A stretch of DNA of 37,736 nt from Acidobacteriota bacterium (GCA_003224055.1 QHYE01000014.1:1-37736); one strand, 5' to 3'; positions 9,565 through 20,449 are shown, counted from the first letter of the stretch. A program made the numbers and translations. Notes: generated by a model not told the origin, from the letters alone.

Positions 9565-10866
9565 GTGAGACTCATCCATGCCTTTTCCTCAGAACCCAGC
9601 GTCTCTCTCCCGCCCGTATCACAGTGCAAACATTCGAGACGGTTCCTCAGCACCATTGCCATGCTGCTTTTCGCAATTTCCGTCCCAGCATTTGCTCAAA
9701 CTTCTGATTCATCACAGCCGAAAAGGCTTTCTCTCCAGGAAGCCTTGGACACTGCAACTCGGCAGAACCTGGATTTGGTCGCAGCTCGCTTGCGTCAAGC
9801 CGTCAGTGAAGCTGGCGTTCAGATTGCCCGCCAGCTGCCGAATCCCACAGTGAGCTTTGGCGCGGCGCGCGATCTGCCGCACGAATCCTTGCTCGTTGAT
9901 CAGCCGCTGGAGCTCGGAGGATTGCGCGGTCGCCGCATAGAACTGGCCCGGAGCGAAGTCCCTCTTGCCACCATCGAGTACGCCACGCTCGAACGCCAGG
10001 TTCGCCGCAAAGTTCGAGAAGCCTACTTCGGCGCCGTTTTGGCGCGCGGCGTCACGGCCTTTCAGATTCGTTTGCTGGAGATCGCCAAGCGCCTGCAGGA
10101 AGTAGCCCAAACGCGGTTTGAGGCAGGCGATGTGCCGCAACTGGAAACCGTTCAGGCGGATCTCATCGTGGCGCGTGCGGAGACCGATCTCATAGTCTCG
10201 CGCCAGCAGGAAAGGACCGCGCTCGGCCTGCTAAACATTCTCTTGAACGAGCCCGTCCCCACGGATTGGGAATTAGTCACTCCCATGGATGCGCCGTTTT
10301 CTTCCGTCTCCATGGAAGAGCTCATACTTCGAGCGCAGCAGTCGAATCCCGAGCTGCAGCATCTGACGCAGGAACAGAAAGTGGAGGAAGCCCACCGGTC
10401 CCTGCTCCAGGCTCAACGCACACCGAAGGTCACCCTGCAGTTCGGCAGCGACTTCAATGCGCCTCCTGATTTTCGCGTGGGTCCACGCGGTCAGATCGCG
10501 GTAGAATTGCCTCTCTTTTCTCGAAACCAGGGCGAACTTGCTCAATCGCAAGCGACTTCCCGTTTCCTCGAGAGTGAAGTGCGGGCCAACCGGCGCGCCG
10601 TCGCCGGACGCTTGCAAGCAGCCTATCTGGATCTGGCCGCGCGACAGAAGCAAGTTGAGCTCTATCACGATAGACTCTTACCGGCGGGCAGGAAACTTGC
10701 CGAGATGGCTGAGGAGAGTTATCGTTCCGGCAAATCCGGCATTCTCAATGTCCTGGACGCCCAGCGAAGCGCGCGGCAACTGGAACGCGAGTATCTCGAT
10801 AGCCTTTTCGCCATGCAATCAAGATTCGCTGAGCTGGAAGAAACAATTGGAGCGCCCCTGAACTAA
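9565..10866 (+). CDS. TolC-family outer membrane efflux protein
   Basis: Outer membrane factor of 433 residues, the exit duct of a tripartite RND pump. After a signal sequence (hydrophobic core about residues 28-44, ending AFAQ), the protein shows the two-fold repeated helical pattern of the family: LSLQEALDTATRQNLDLVAARLR and later NPELQHLTQEQKVEEAHRSLL, with IAVELPLFSRNQGELAQSQA marking the second half. The CzcC/CusC-like feature LVDQPLELGGLRGRRIELA is present. The start GTG 9565 is supported by GGAGG about eight bases upstream. It places an unusual 27-residue polar lead before the signal helix; ATG 9661 (residue 33) lies inside the hydrophobic core and is less likely. Its stop overlaps the adaptor start by one base (10866). 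Confidence 0.9.
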   Translation: MRLIHAFSSEPSVSLPPVSQCKHSRRFLSTIAMLLFAISVPAFAQTSDSSQPKRLSLQEALDTATRQNLDLVAARLRQAVSEAGVQIARQLPNPTVSFGAARDLPHESLLVDQPLELGGLRGRRIELARSEVPLATIEYATLERQVRRKVREAYFGAVLARGVTAFQIRLLEIAKRLQEVAQTRFEAGDVPQLETVQADLIVARAETDLIVSRQQERTALGLLNILLNEPVPTDWELVTPMDAPFSSVSMEELILRAQQSNPELQHLTQEQKVEEAHRSLLQAQRTPKVTLQFGSDFNAPPDFRVGPRGQIAVELPLFSRNQGELAQSQATSRFLESEVRANRRAVAGRLQAAYLDLAARQKQVELYHDRLLPAGRKLAEMAEESYRSGKSGILNVLDAQRSARQLEREYLDSLFAMQSRFAELEETIGAPLN

Positions 10867-11999
10867 TGCTCAGTCCCAAAGACAAGCGCATAAGATTGGT
10901 TTTGATGATGCCCTTGCTGTTCGCAGGAGGAATCGCGGGGTGTTCCCACCAGTCCGCTGAATCCGCTGAGGGAGCGGGAAAATCGGCCGACACTGCGACT
11001 CCAGTGACGCTGACCCGCGTCACTCGGGCCGACATTCACAGGACTGTGACCGTGACCGGTTCGATCGCAGCGCTACCGAACCAGGATGTCCGCGTCAGCT
11101 CTTTCGTGGCGGGGCGGATTGCCGAACTGAAGGTCGCCGAAGGGGATCACGTCCGCTCCGGGCAAATCGTTGCGCGGCTGGAGGATCACACGCTCCGCGA
11201 TCAGCTCAAGCAGGCCGAAGCGGCAGTGGCCCAGGCACGCGCCAATTTGGAAAACGCCAGGCTTTCGCGAACTCGCAATGAAACACTTTTTCAGCGGGGA
11301 ATCGCTGCCCGTAAAGATCTTGAGGACGCCCGGACGCAGGAGAGCGTCGCCCAGGCAGGCCTTCAGCAAGCGGATGCTGCTCTGTCCGTGGCAAATTTCC
11401 AGGTCAGCCGGGCGGTGATCCACTCGCCTCTGGATGGCACGGTCGTCAAACGATTTGTAAACGTCGGCGAGCAAGTGGACGGCACGGCCGCACAGCCAAT
11501 CGTCGAAATCGCCCACCTTGCCGAGGTCGAACTCCAGGCCAACGTTCCCTCGGCTTCTCTTGGATTTCTCAAAGCAGGACAGGAGCTCTCTCTCTCCACA
11601 GAAATCCCGGGAGCCGCCAGCATTCAGGGCCGCGTTGTCGCCATCTCGCAAGCCGTGGACGTTGCCACGAACTCCGGCATGGTCCGCATTCGCACTTTGA
11701 ATAGGTCCGGCGCCTTGCGCCTCGGCACGTTCCTAAGCGCGCAAATGGCGGTTGAAACGCACCCGGGTGCGACGGTGGTTCCGCCGCAGGCCATCTATCT
11801 GGACGAAGCGCGCAATCCACATGTCTACCGCGTCGAGGGTGACACCGCCGTCGCCGTTCCCGTAAAAGTCGGCATCGAGACGCCTTCGCTTGTGGAATTG
11901 CTCTCCGGCCCCAAACTCGGCGATTCGGTAATTCTGACCGGTGGCTATGGACTCACCGACAAAGCCAAAATCCGCGTGCAGGGCGAACCGAAGCAATGA
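10866..11999 (+). CDS. RND efflux periplasmic adaptor lipoprotein (membrane fusion protein)
   Basis: Adaptor of 377 residues that links the inner-membrane RND pump to the outer-membrane duct. A lipobox (GGIAGC, Cys near residue 26) indicates inner-membrane lipid anchoring. Domains in order: barrel-sandwich first half (VTVTGSIAALPNQDVRVSSFVAGRI, EGDHVRSGQIVARLED), an alpha-helical hairpin rich in Ala, Gln and Arg (QAEAAVAQARANLENARLSR), the second half (VIHSPLDGTVVKRFVNVGEQV), then beta-barrel and membrane-proximal domains. Start ATG 10866 overlaps the preceding stop and the end overlaps the next ATG, so the three genes are translationally coupled. Substrate specificity cannot be read from the adaptor. 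Confidence 0.92.
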   Translation: MLSPKDKRIRLVLMMPLLFAGGIAGCSHQSAESAEGAGKSADTATPVTLTRVTRADIHRTVTVTGSIAALPNQDVRVSSFVAGRIAELKVAEGDHVRSGQIVARLEDHTLRDQLKQAEAAVAQARANLENARLSRTRNETLFQRGIAARKDLEDARTQESVAQAGLQQADAALSVANFQVSRAVIHSPLDGTVVKRFVNVGEQVDGTAAQPIVEIAHLAEVELQANVPSASLGFLKAGQELSLSTEIPGAASIQGRVVAISQAVDVATNSGMVRIRTLNRSGALRLGTFLSAQMAVETHPGATVVPPQAIYLDEARNPHVYRVEGDTAVAVPVKVGIETPSLVELLSGPKLGDSVILTGGYGLTDKAKIRVQGEPKQ

Positions 12000-14900
12000 A
12001 CCTGGCCCGTAGCTGCCGCGAGAATCGGTACGCCGTTTATCTCCTCACCGCGCTGCTTCTTGCCGCGGGCATTTGGGCCATGTTCGTCTTGCCCAGCAAC
12101 ATTTACCCGGAACTGAATTTTCCCCGCGTCGAAATTCTCGTTCACGCCGGCGATCTTTCTCCCGATGCCATGCTCCTTACCGTGACACGCCCGCTCGAGG
12201 AAGCCTCCAGCTCCGTCCTCGGCGTCCGGCGGGTTCGCTCTCGCACTATTCGCGGTGCGGCCGAGATCTCCATTCTCTTCAAGCCGGACATGGACATGCA
12301 GTATGCGGTGCAGTTGGTGCAGGCGCGTGTGAGCGAAACTCGCAGTTCCTTGCCTCCCGACGCGGATATTCTCGTCTCGCGCGTCACCCCTGCCGTTTTT
12401 CCGGTACTCAGCCTCATCCTGAACGGAGACGTACCAGGCACGGATTTGCGGGATAAAGCGTTCTATGTTCTCCGGCCTCTCTTCAGCCGCGTGCCCGGGG
12501 TCGGCCAGATCGAAGTCCAATCCAGCGACTCGCGCGAGATTTCCGTCATTGTCGATCCCCAGAAAATGCTCGCGCACCGTATTTCGCTTGTGGACGTGGC
12601 GGACCGCCTCCGTGCTGCAAATCAAATTCAGTCCGTCGGGCGCTTGCAGAAGGACTATCAGCAGTACCTTGTGCTTACCACCAGCCAGTTTCAGGACATC
12701 GACCAAGTCCGCAACGCGGTGATCGCAAGTGAAGGCTCCTCGGTCGTCCGTTTGCGTGACATCGCGGAAGTCCGTGACGGCATCGCTGATCCCACCACGC
12801 TGGTTACCGGAAACGGAAAGCCCGCGGCCCTGATCAATATCAGCCGGCAAATCGGCGGCAATATTCTGGAGCTTGCGGCGGAGGTCAAAAGGATTGCCGC
12901 GAATCTCGGCTCCGCCATCCCGCAGACTCTGCATCTCACCGTGGTTTATGATCTGGCCGAGTTCGTGCAGAGTTCCATGGCCAGCGTGCGCGATGCCATT
13001 CTGATCGGCATGTTTCTCGCTGTGCTGATCCTGTTCGTCTTCTTGCGAGAAGGCCGGACGACGATTATCGCAGCCACCAGTCTTCCTCTATCGGTCATTG
13101 GCACGTTTTTGTTCCTCTATCTTATCGGGGGCTCCCTGAATCTCATGACCCTCGGCGGACTCGCCATTGCCATCGGGTTGATCATCGACGACGCCGTAGT
13201 CGTCGTGGAAAACATCTACCGTCATCTTAGTTTGGGTGAATCACCGAAGGTGGCCGCGGAGCAGGGCACGCTCGAGCTCCTTGGCCCGGTCATCGGCTCG
13301 ACCGCCACCACGCTCGTCGTTTTTCTGCCGCTCGGGCTGCTCGCGGGAGTCGTCGGCGAGTTCTTCCAAGCGCTCTGTCTGACGTTGGGCGCTTCGATTT
13401 TTCTTTCGCTGGTTTTTGCCGTCACATTGATTCCGCTGCTCTCCGAACGTTTTCTTTCCGGAAGCGCCCATAAACCTTCCGCCGACAGATTCATCGACCC
13501 GGTGCTTCGAAAGTATGAGCGCGGGGTGCGTTGGTCGTTGGTGCATCGCTGGTGGATTGTTGGTGCAGCGATTGCGATGGTTGCACTCGGAGTTTTGTTG
13601 TACACGCGCCTGGAAACTGGCTTTCTGCCCGAAATGGATGAAGGTGGCTTCGTTGTGGACTATTGGACCCCGCCCGGAACGTCCCTTGCCGAGACCGACA
13701 AAATTGTCCGCGGCTTCGAGGACCTTATCAAGAAAATCCCCGAAGTCGCCTCATTTTCGCGCCGCACGGGAGCCGAGTTGGGCCTGTTTGTCACCGAGCA
13801 GAATCGCGGCGACATTCTGGTGAAAATGAAGCCGCGCTCCGAGCGCCACCGCGGCACGAGCGAAGTGATCAGCGATCTTCGCTCGCAAATCGAGCAGAGC
13901 GCCCCCGGCGTGATTGTCGAGTTCCCCCAGATTCTGCAAGACATGATTGGCGACCTCGAAGGTTCGCCCGAGCCGGTGGAAGTCAAACTTTTCGGTGATG
14001 ATGAGCCCACGCTGGAGCGCATTGTGGATCAACTAGGTCCGCGCATGGAAAAAATCCCCGGCCTCGTGGACTACAAAGCCATTCAAAAAGGAAATCCGGA
14101 AATTGTGTTCCATGTGGACCCCGCCCGCGCGGGCCGCAATGGCTTGTCCGTCGAACAAGTTTCGCAGCAGGTGAGGGCCGGCCTTCTGGGTCTCACCGAG
14201 ACGTCTCTCCGCCAAACGGATCGCGCCATTGATATTCGCGTGCGCTTTCCGGATAGCTTGCGCTTCAACTACGACGGCATTCGCCAATTTCCTGTCGTCA
14301 CCGCCTCAAGAACCATCGTTCCGCTTGAATCGCTTGCTGACGTCACGCAGGTACGCGCCGCCTCCCAGCTGAGCCGGGAGAATCAGCGTCTCATGATTGC
14401 TATGACGGCGCGCCTGGAAAATCGCGACCTCGGTGGTGTCGTGGGAGACGTGCGCCAATTGCTTCGGCAGACGCCGATGCCTGCTGGCGTGACCTACGAA
14501 ATCGGCGGCCAGTACGAAAGCCAGCAAACTTCATTCCGCGAGCTACTCGGCGTCATGGCTCTCGCGCTGGCCGCTGTTTTTACAGTTCTCGTTATTCAGT
14601 TCCGAAGTTTTCGACCTGCCATCGTCGTGCTGGCCGTTGCTCCGTTGTCGCTGGTCGGAGTCTTTGCCATGCTCAAGCTCACTGGGACGCCGCTCAATGT
14701 CTCCTCCTTCATGGGTTTGATTCTGATGATCGGTCTCGTCGTCAAGAACGGCATCATTCTTTTTGAATACGTCCAAAAACTTCGGGAAGGAGGCCTGCCG
14801 CTGGAAGAAGCCTTGGTGCGCGCAGGCCGCGTTCGTGTTCGGCCCATCTTGATGACTACGCTCGCTACTCTTTTCGGATTGCTCCCGCTGGCTCTGGGCC

Positions 14901-15040
14901 TGGGTTCCGGCGCGGAGTTACAGAAACCACTTGCGCTTGCGGTGATCGGCGGCCTTGTTCTTTCGACGCTGATCACGCTTCTAGTGATGCCCGTTTTGTA
15001 TTCGCTGATTGCGCCACAGCACGAGGCAGCTCAACCCTGA
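11996..15040 (+). CDS. RND efflux transporter permease (AcrB/CzcA superfamily)
   Basis: Inner-membrane proton-driven pump of 1014 residues, the energised part of the tripartite system. It has the usual duplicated RND layout: helix 1 (YAVYLLTALLLAAGIWAMFVL), a large periplasmic porter region, helices 2-6 starting near residue 330, a second periplasmic region from about residue 545, and helices 8-12 at the end. Helix 4 carries the proton-relay motif GLIIDDAVVVVENI with two adjacent Asp, as in drug-type (HAE) pumps; metal-type HME pumps usually differ here. Helix 10-11 shows GLILMIGLVVKNGIILFEYV. The start overlaps the adaptor stop as ATGA (11996-11999). HAE-type drug or lipophilic export is the better guess, but the CzcC-like duct keeps a metal role possible. 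Confidence 0.9.
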   Translation: MNLARSCRENRYAVYLLTALLLAAGIWAMFVLPSNIYPELNFPRVEILVHAGDLSPDAMLLTVTRPLEEASSSVLGVRRVRSRTIRGAAEISILFKPDMDMQYAVQLVQARVSETRSSLPPDADILVSRVTPAVFPVLSLILNGDVPGTDLRDKAFYVLRPLFSRVPGVGQIEVQSSDSREISVIVDPQKMLAHRISLVDVADRLRAANQIQSVGRLQKDYQQYLVLTTSQFQDIDQVRNAVIASEGSSVVRLRDIAEVRDGIADPTTLVTGNGKPAALINISRQIGGNILELAAEVKRIAANLGSAIPQTLHLTVVYDLAEFVQSSMASVRDAILIGMFLAVLILFVFLREGRTTIIAATSLPLSVIGTFLFLYLIGGSLNLMTLGGLAIAIGLIIDDAVVVVENIYRHLSLGESPKVAAEQGTLELLGPVIGSTATTLVVFLPLGLLAGVVGEFFQALCLTLGASIFLSLVFAVTLIPLLSERFLSGSAHKPSADRFIDPVLRKYERGVRWSLVHRWWIVGAAIAMVALGVLLYTRLETGFLPEMDEGGFVVDYWTPPGTSLAETDKIVRGFEDLIKKIPEVASFSRRTGAELGLFVTEQNRGDILVKMKPRSERHRGTSEVISDLRSQIEQSAPGVIVEFPQILQDMIGDLEGSPEPVEVKLFGDDEPTLERIVDQLGPRMEKIPGLVDYKAIQKGNPEIVFHVDPARAGRNGLSVEQVSQQVRAGLLGLTETSLRQTDRAIDIRVRFPDSLRFNYDGIRQFPVVTASRTIVPLESLADVTQVRAASQLSRENQRLMIAMTARLENRDLGGVVGDVRQLLRQTPMPAGVTYEIGGQYESQQTSFRELLGVMALALAAVFTVLVIQFRSFRPAIVVLAVAPLSLVGVFAMLKLTGTPLNVSSFMGLILMIGLVVKNGIILFEYVQKLREGGLPLEEALVRAGRVRVRPILMTTLATLFGLLPLALGLGSGAELQKPLALAVIGGLVLSTLITLLVMPVLYSLIAPQHEAAQP

Positions 15041-15129
15041 TCGAATCGCAAGCCAAGCGCGAATCTATCTCTGTTCAAGCTGGCCTGCTTTGCCGGCACT
15101 CAACTTTCTTCTTAATTGCCAAGTTCAAT

Positions 15130-15696
15130 TCATCTCTTTTTCGGCGCGGGGTTGCTCGGGGGCATTGCCATTTCCATGGGAGTACTCGCGCCCGCCGTGA
15201 GTTCCTTTTTCACGGCTTCGGAAATCTTGTCCGCATTCTTCACCAGCACGGTGGCCTGCCAGATCTGCGTCTCGCTCAATGCGTCTTTGAATCCTGGCAT
15301 GCCGCTCATTCGAATGCCGTTCTCCACCTTCCAATAAGACTCCCACGCTTCGTCGTCCGTCACGCCTGTTCCGTGAAAGAGCTGCGGCGGAGTGGGATAC
15401 ATGCCTTTTGCGATCGCGGACTTTTCCTCCCCGGGGAATCCGTGGCAAACCGCGCAGTTTTCCTTGTAGATTTTCGCGCCGTGTAGCAGATTCGCTTCAT
15501 CGGCGGGAACCTGCGGCTCAGGATGAGGCAGCTTATCGAGATACGCGTGCAGACCTAACTTCGCCAGCTTGCTTTCGAATGGCATGGCCGGCGCCTTCGT
15601 CGCCATAGGCGCGCGTCCCGTTGAGAAATAGAGATAGACGACTCCCGTGATCAGCAGCACCGTCAGCAAGATTCCCAAAATCAGGCCTCTAAACAT
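15130..15696 (-). CDS. Membrane-anchored c-type cytochrome
   Basis: A protein of 188 residues with an N-terminal membrane helix (FRGLILGILLTVLLITGVVYLYF) and one cytochrome c domain exported to the periplasmic side. The haem attachment motif CAVCH lies in KENCAVCHGFPGE, and the likely distal ligand is a Met in NGIRMSGMPGF. The spacing fits class I / cbb3-subunit-III-like domains used for electron transfer. The start is ATG at 15694-15696 because GGGAGA precedes it by about eight bases on the minus strand; an upstream extension to 15816 would add 40 basic residues before the helix. It lies alone on the minus strand between two RND operons, convergent with the first and divergent from the second. 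Its redox partner is not in the window. Confidence 0.86.
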   Translation of the reverse strand: MFRGLILGILLTVLLITGVVYLYFSTGRAPMATKAPAMPFESKLAKLGLHAYLDKLPHPEPQVPADEANLLHGAKIYKENCAVCHGFPGEEKSAIAKGMYPTPPQLFHGTGVTDDEAWESYWKVENGIRMSGMPGFKDALSETQIWQATVLVKNADKISEAVKKELTAGASTPMEMAMPPSNPAPKKR

Positions 15697-16001
15697 GCGT
15701 GGTTTCTCCCAGGCGATTCGAACTCCATGTCCAATCTTGCGGGCCTGGATGTTCCGCAATAGTCTATGTTTTCCCCGCTCTTTCCGCATCCCCGTAAGTT
15801 GGACAGGGCAAGGCATTCTTCCTGCCCCGGGAGTCGAGAGCGTTTAGTAACCTTTCGCCTTCAAAAGCCGTCTTATTTAGGCGTAGGCTGTATTTCCAGC
15901 AGGCCGCCAGGTCAGACGAGGGAGTCGCCTGCGCCTACGGCGAATGACCTGCATTGGACAGACTATCTTGCACAAGCGTGCTATCTAACAGGAGCGAACG
16001 G
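15697..16001. promoter_or_regulatory. Divergent intergenic region upstream of the cytochrome and the mdtABC-like operon
   Basis: About 305 bases that must hold the promoters of both divergent units. No confident -35/-10 pair was seen. A 7-base inverted repeat CGTAGGC (15882-15888) / GCCTACG (15933-15939), separated by 44 bases, is the only structure noticed. A GGAG ribosome binding site at 15991-15994 serves the adaptor start at 16002. Confidence 0.45.
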
Positions 16002-17345
16002 ATGGGCCAACTCAAGTCCATAGACCTTCCCGAACCCGGCGCACGCGGCGTCGAGGCTCCACGGAGTTCTACGCGCTCTAAGGCGCGCTGGTGGCTTTGG
16101 ATTCTGATTCTTGGCGTGATCGCCGTAGGTGTCTGGTATTTCCGTGGTGCGCGTTCTTCCAGCCAGGCCGCCGACTCAGCCGCTCCAGGCGCCGCAGCCA
16201 AGGGGCGGGGCGGGGCAGGCGCTGGCGGCTTCGTAGTGCCGGTGATCGTTGCCACCGCTCAGCGCGGCGACTTGCCCGTCTATTTTAACGGCCTCGGCAC
16301 GGTCACCGCCTTCAACACCGTCACCGTGCGCAGCCGCGTCGATGGCCAGCTCATCAGTGTCGCCTTCAAGGAAGGTCAATTCGTCCACGAAGGCGATCTT
16401 CTCGCGCAGATTGACCCCCGCCCCTTCCAGGTCCAGCTGGAACAGGCCCTGGGGCAGCTTGCCAAGGATCAGGCCCAGCGCAGAGACGCCGAAGTAAATC
16501 TCGAACGGTTCAAACTTCTCTTCAAGGAAGGCGTGATTGCCCAGCAGCAGCTTGACACCCAGGCCGCACTGGTCGGGCAGTTCGATGGAGCGATTGCCTC
16601 GGATCAAGCTCAGATCAACAACGCCAAACTCCAGCTCACTTACTCCCATATCACCGCGCCGATCAGCGGGCGCATCGGCCTTCGTCTCGTGGATGCGGGT
16701 AACATCGTGCATGCTTCCGACACGAATGGGCTCCTCGTCATCACCCAGCTCCAGCCTATTTCGGTGATATTCAGCCTGCCGCAGGATCAACTTCCTCAAG
16801 TGATGACCAAACTGCGTTCCGGCACTCAGCTTCCCGTCGAGGCCTTTGACCGCGACGACACTGCAAAAATCGCCACCGGAAAACTCCAAACCATTGACAA
16901 CCAGATTGACGTGACCACGGGAACTTACAAGCTCAAATCCATTTTCAGCAATGAAGACAATGCGCTCTTCCCGAACCAATTTGTCAACGTGCACCTTCTC
17001 GTGGACATCAAACGCGGTCTCACCGTTGTTCCTGCGGCTGCGATTCAGCGCGGCCCCCAGGGAACTTACGTCTATGCCGCCGGAAACGACAACACCGTGA
17101 AGATTCGCACCGTCACCATTGCGCAGACCACCGGCAATAGCGTCGGCCTGAGCGCGGGCTTGAATCCGGGCGACGTCGTGGTCATCGACGGCCAGGACAA
17201 ACTGCAGGATGGCACCAAAATCAATCCCAGCACTGCGCCGGGCGCGAGTGGTTCGGGTCGAGCCCCTGTGCCCTCGACTTCCGGCCAGGGTACGCCGCAA
17301 GCCGGCAACCCCTCGAAGGGCCGTGCCGGAGGCTCTCCGCGATGA
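16002..17345 (+). CDS. mdtA: MdtA-like RND efflux periplasmic adaptor
   Basis: Adaptor of 447 residues for the two RND pumps that follow. A cytoplasmic N-terminus of about 30 residues precedes a membrane helix ([18 protein letters not shown]) rather than a lipobox, then a Gly/Ala-rich linker. The MdtA marks are strong: [60 protein letters not shown], and [20 protein letters not shown]. The C-terminal 35 residues are a low-complexity Ser/Gly/Pro/Ala tail. ATG 16002 follows GGAG by seven bases. The stop overlaps the next start (17342-17345), so the pump genes are translationally coupled. By analogy with E. coli MdtABC, it would serve export of bile-salt-like or other amphiphilic compounds. Confidence 0.92.
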   Translation: MGQLKSIDLPEPGARGVEAPRSSTRSKARWWLWILILGVIAVGVWYFRGARSSSQAADSAAPGAAAKGRGGAGAGGFVVPVIVATAQRGDLPVYFNGLGTVTAFNTVTVRSRVDGQLISVAFKEGQFVHEGDLLAQIDPRPFQVQLEQALGQLAKDQAQRRDAEVNLERFKLLFKEGVIAQQQLDTQAALVGQFDGAIASDQAQINNAKLQLTYSHITAPISGRIGLRLVDAGNIVHASDTNGLLVITQLQPISVIFSLPQDQLPQVMTKLRSGTQLPVEAFDRDDTAKIATGKLQTIDNQIDVTTGTYKLKSIFSNEDNALFPNQFVNVHLLVDIKRGLTVVPAAAIQRGPQGTYVYAAGNDNTVKIRTVTIAQTTGNSVGLSAGLNPGDVVVIDGQDKLQDGTKINPSTAPGASGSGRAPVPSTSGQGTPQAGNPSKGRAGGSPR

Positions 17346-20300
17346 ATCCGTCACGGCCGTTCATCCTGCGGCCGGTCGCCACCACCCTTCTCATGGTCGG
17401 CGTCCTCCTCGTAGGCTTCGTTGCCTACCGGCAACTCCCCGTCTCGGCTCTGCCGCAGGTCGATTACCCCACGATCCAGGTGCAAACGTTTTACCCCGGC
17501 GCCAGCCCGGACGTCATGGCCTCTTCTGTCACCGCGCCGCTCGAGCGCCAGTTCGGGCAGATTCCCGGCCTGAATCAGATGACTTCGACGAGCTCTTTCG
17601 GCAGCTCCATCATCACTCTGCAATTCAATCTTGACCTGAACATCGACATCGCCGAACAAGAAGTGCAAGCCGCCATCAACAGCGCATCCAATCTTCTTCC
17701 CCAGGGGCTCCCGAATCCACCGATCTACAGCAAGATTAATCCCGCGGACGCTCCGATTCTGACTCTCGCCCTCACTTCCAAGTCCTTGCCGCTTCCCAAA
17801 GTTGAAGATCTCGCTGATACGACTCTCGCGCAGAAAATCTCGCAGCTTTCCGGGGTCGGGCTCGTCAGCATCAGCGGCGGCCAGCGCCCCGCCGTGCGCA
17901 TCCAGGCGAACCCCACGGCGCTCGCTTCTTATGGTATGAGTCTGGAAGATTTGCGCACCGCCCTCGGTCAGGCCAACGTGGACCAGGCCAAGGGCACCTT
18001 CGATGGCCCGCATCAGGCCTACACCATCGGCGCGAACGATCAGCTCATCTCTACTGAGAGCTACCGCCCCCTCATCATCGCGTATCGGAATGGCGCGCCC
18101 GTTCGCCTCACCGATGTCGCCGCGGTTATCGACGGCGTGGAAAACGTAAAGCAAGCCGCCTGGGCCAATCGAGACCCCGCGGTCATCATCAACATCCAGC
18201 GCCAGCCCGGCGCGAATATCATCGCCGTCGTCGACCGCGTGAAGAAGTTGCTCCCGACGCTCCAGGGCGCTCTTCCTGCTGCCGTCAAGGTAGATATTCT
18301 CACTGACCGCACCACCACCATCCGCGCTTCCGTGGATGACGTGCAGTTCACTCTGGTGCTCACCATCGCACTCGTCGTGATGGTCATTTTCCTTTTTCTT
18401 CGTAGCATCCGCGCCACCATCATTCCCAGCGTCGCAGTTCCGCTTTCCCTCATCGGCACGTTCGGCGTGATGTATCTGCTCGGCTACAGCCTCAACAATC
18501 TTTCCCTCATGGCGCTCACCATCTCGACCGGCTTCGTCGTGGACGACGCCATCGTCATGATCGAAAACATCAGCCGCTACATCGAAGAAGGCGAATCGCC
18601 GCTGCAAGCCGCCCTGAAGGGTTCCGAGCAAATCGGCTTCACCATCGTTTCTCTTACCGTCTCGCTCATCGCCGTCCTCATTCCGCTTCTCTTCATGGGC
18701 GATATCGTCGGCCGCCTTTTCCGCGAATTTGCCATCACTCTGGCCGTCACCATTCTCGTCTCCGCCGTCGTTTCTCTAACGCTCACTCCCATGATGTGCG
18801 CCAAACTCCTTCGGCATCAGAAAAAGGAAGATGAAAGCTGGTTTTATCGCAAGTCCGAGGATGCCTTCAATTCCGTCATTGCTTTCTACGGCCGAACCTT
18901 GCAGTTTGTCCTGCGCTATCGCACCACCACACTTCTCATCACCGTCGCCACTCTCGTCGGCACGATCCTCCTCTACATCTACGTTCCCAAAGGATTCTTT
19001 CCCGTCCAGGATACCGGCGTCATCCTCGGCGTTTCCGAAGGCCCGCAAGATGTTTCTTTCATCTCCATGGCGCAGCGCCAGCAAGCTCTTGCCGATATCA
19101 TCCTCAAAGACCCGGCGGTCGAGAGTCTTTCTTCCTTCATCGGCGTCGACGGCACGAATACCACCCTCAACAGCGGCCGCATCCAGATCAACCTCAAGCC
19201 GCTCGCCCAGCGCAAAATCAACGCCTCCGACGTAATCCGCCGCCTCCAGCCCGAGCTTGCCAGAGTCGACGGCATCTCGCTCTTTCTGCAACCGATTCAG
19301 GATTTAACGGTTGAGGATCGCGTCAGCCGCACGCAATTTCAATACAGCCTGGAGGACGTCGACGCCAGGGAGCTGGCCTATTGGACGCCGCGTTTTATCG
19401 ACAAGCTCAAATCGCTGCCGGAACTTCGTGACGTCGCCAGCGATCAATTGAATCAGGGCCTTGTCGCCAATCTCGTCATCGATCGCGACACCGCCTCTCG
19501 GCTCGGCATTCTCCCCGCTGATATTGACAACACCCTATATGACGCCTTCGGCCAGCGCCAGGTCTCCACGATTTTTACGCAACTGAACCAGTATCACGTC
19601 GTCCTCGAAGTCGATCCACAGTTTCAGCAGAACCCGGATTCGCTCAAAAGTATTTACGTCCGTTCCTCTTCTGGCCAGCAGGTGCCCCTCAGTGCCTTCA
19701 CCCGTTTCGAGCCCGGCGCCGCCGCCCTGGCGCTGAACCATCAAGGCCAGTTTCCCGTCGTCACGCTTTCCTTCAACCTCGCTCCCAACGCCGCCCTCGG
19801 TGACGCCGTCAATGCCATCAACGCTGCCAGGCAGGAACTAAACATGCCGCCCAGCATCCAGGCCACCTTTCAGGGCACCGCCGCGGCCTTTCTCAAATCC
19901 CTGGCAAATGAACCCATCCTCATCCTCGCCGCGCTGATCACTGTTTACATCGTTCTCGGCATCCTCTACGAAAGCTATATTCATCCCATCACGATTCTTT
20001 CGACGCTCCCGTCCGCTGGCGTCGGCGCGATCCTCGCCTTGCTCCTCTGCCGCACGGAGTTCAGCGTCATCGCCTTGATCGGTATCATTCTGCTTATCGG
20101 CATTGTCAAGAAAAACGCCATCATGATGATTGACTTCGCTCTCGAAGCCGAGCGCAAGGAAGGGAAGTCACCGCTCGACGCCATCTATGAAGCTTGCTTG
20201 CTGCGCTTCCGGCCCATCATGATGACTACCATGGCCGCGTTGCTCGGCGGTTTGCCGCTTGCTTTGGGCTCTGGCGTTGGTTCGGAATTGCGCCGTCCCC

Positions 20301-20449
20301 TCGGCATCACCATCGTCGGCGGCCTCATCCTCAGCCAGTTGCTGACCCTGTACACCACGCCGGTGATTTATTTGGCTTTTGATTGGCTGGCGCACCGCTT
20401 CTCCTGGCACATCGGAAATCCGATCGAAGAGCCGGCGCCCGGAGACTGA
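17342..20449 (+). CDS. mdtB: MdtB-like RND efflux permease
   Basis: Drug-type RND pump of 1035 residues. It opens with [39 protein letters not shown]-type sequence, in which the RPVAT and [10 protein letters not shown] blocks are typical of MdtB/MdtC. Helix 4 reads [14 protein letters not shown] with the two proton-relay Asp. Helix 10-11 carries [23 protein letters not shown], and a lysine pair here is also typical. The start overlaps the adaptor stop; the stop is three bases before the next start. In E. coli, MdtB and MdtC form a mixed trimer in which the two subunits have unequal roles, and the tandem arrangement here suggests the same. Which of the two genes is the true B orthologue is by position only. 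Confidence 0.9.
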   Translation: MNPSRPFILRPVATTLLMVGVLLVGFVAYRQLPVSALPQVDYPTIQVQTFYPGASPDVMASSVTAPLERQFGQIPGLNQMTSTSSFGSSIITLQFNLDLNIDIAEQEVQAAINSASNLLPQGLPNPPIYSKINPADAPILTLALTSKSLPLPKVEDLADTTLAQKISQLSGVGLVSISGGQRPAVRIQANPTALASYGMSLEDLRTALGQANVDQAKGTFDGPHQAYTIGANDQLISTESYRPLIIAYRNGAPVRLTDVAAVIDGVENVKQAAWANRDPAVIINIQRQPGANIIAVVDRVKKLLPTLQGALPAAVKVDILTDRTTTIRASVDDVQFTLVLTIALVVMVIFLFLRSIRATIIPSVAVPLSLIGTFGVMYLLGYSLNNLSLMALTISTGFVVDDAIVMIENISRYIEEGESPLQAALKGSEQIGFTIVSLTVSLIAVLIPLLFMGDIVGRLFREFAITLAVTILVSAVVSLTLTPMMCAKLLRHQKKEDESWFYRKSEDAFNSVIAFYGRTLQFVLRYRTTTLLITVATLVGTILLYIYVPKGFFPVQDTGVILGVSEGPQDVSFISMAQRQQALADIILKDPAVESLSSFIGVDGTNTTLNSGRIQINLKPLAQRKINASDVIRRLQPELARVDGISLFLQPIQDLTVEDRVSRTQFQYSLEDVDARELAYWTPRFIDKLKSLPELRDVASDQLNQGLVANLVIDRDTASRLGILPADIDNTLYDAFGQRQVSTIFTQLNQYHVVLEVDPQFQQNPDSLKSIYVRSSSGQQVPLSAFTRFEPGAAALALNHQGQFPVVTLSFNLAPNAALGDAVNAINAARQELNMPPSIQATFQGTAAAFLKSLANEPILILAALITVYIVLGILYESYIHPITILSTLPSAGVGAILALLLCRTEFSVIALIGIILLIGIVKKNAIMMIDFALEAERKEGKSPLDAIYEACLLRFRPIMMTTMAALLGGLPLALGSGVGSELRRPLGITIVGGLILSQLLTLYTTPVIYLAFDWLAHRFSWHIGNPIEEPAPGD

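Noticed and set aside
15882-15939. Inverted repeat CGTAGGC / GCCTACG as ends of a small mobile element
   Set aside because: It has seven bases only, a 44-base interior, and no target duplication was visible.
17351-18631. Minus-strand open frame of 426 codons opposite the MdtB-like gene
   Set aside because: It is antisense to a strong RND pump gene; long antisense frames are common in GC-rich DNA.
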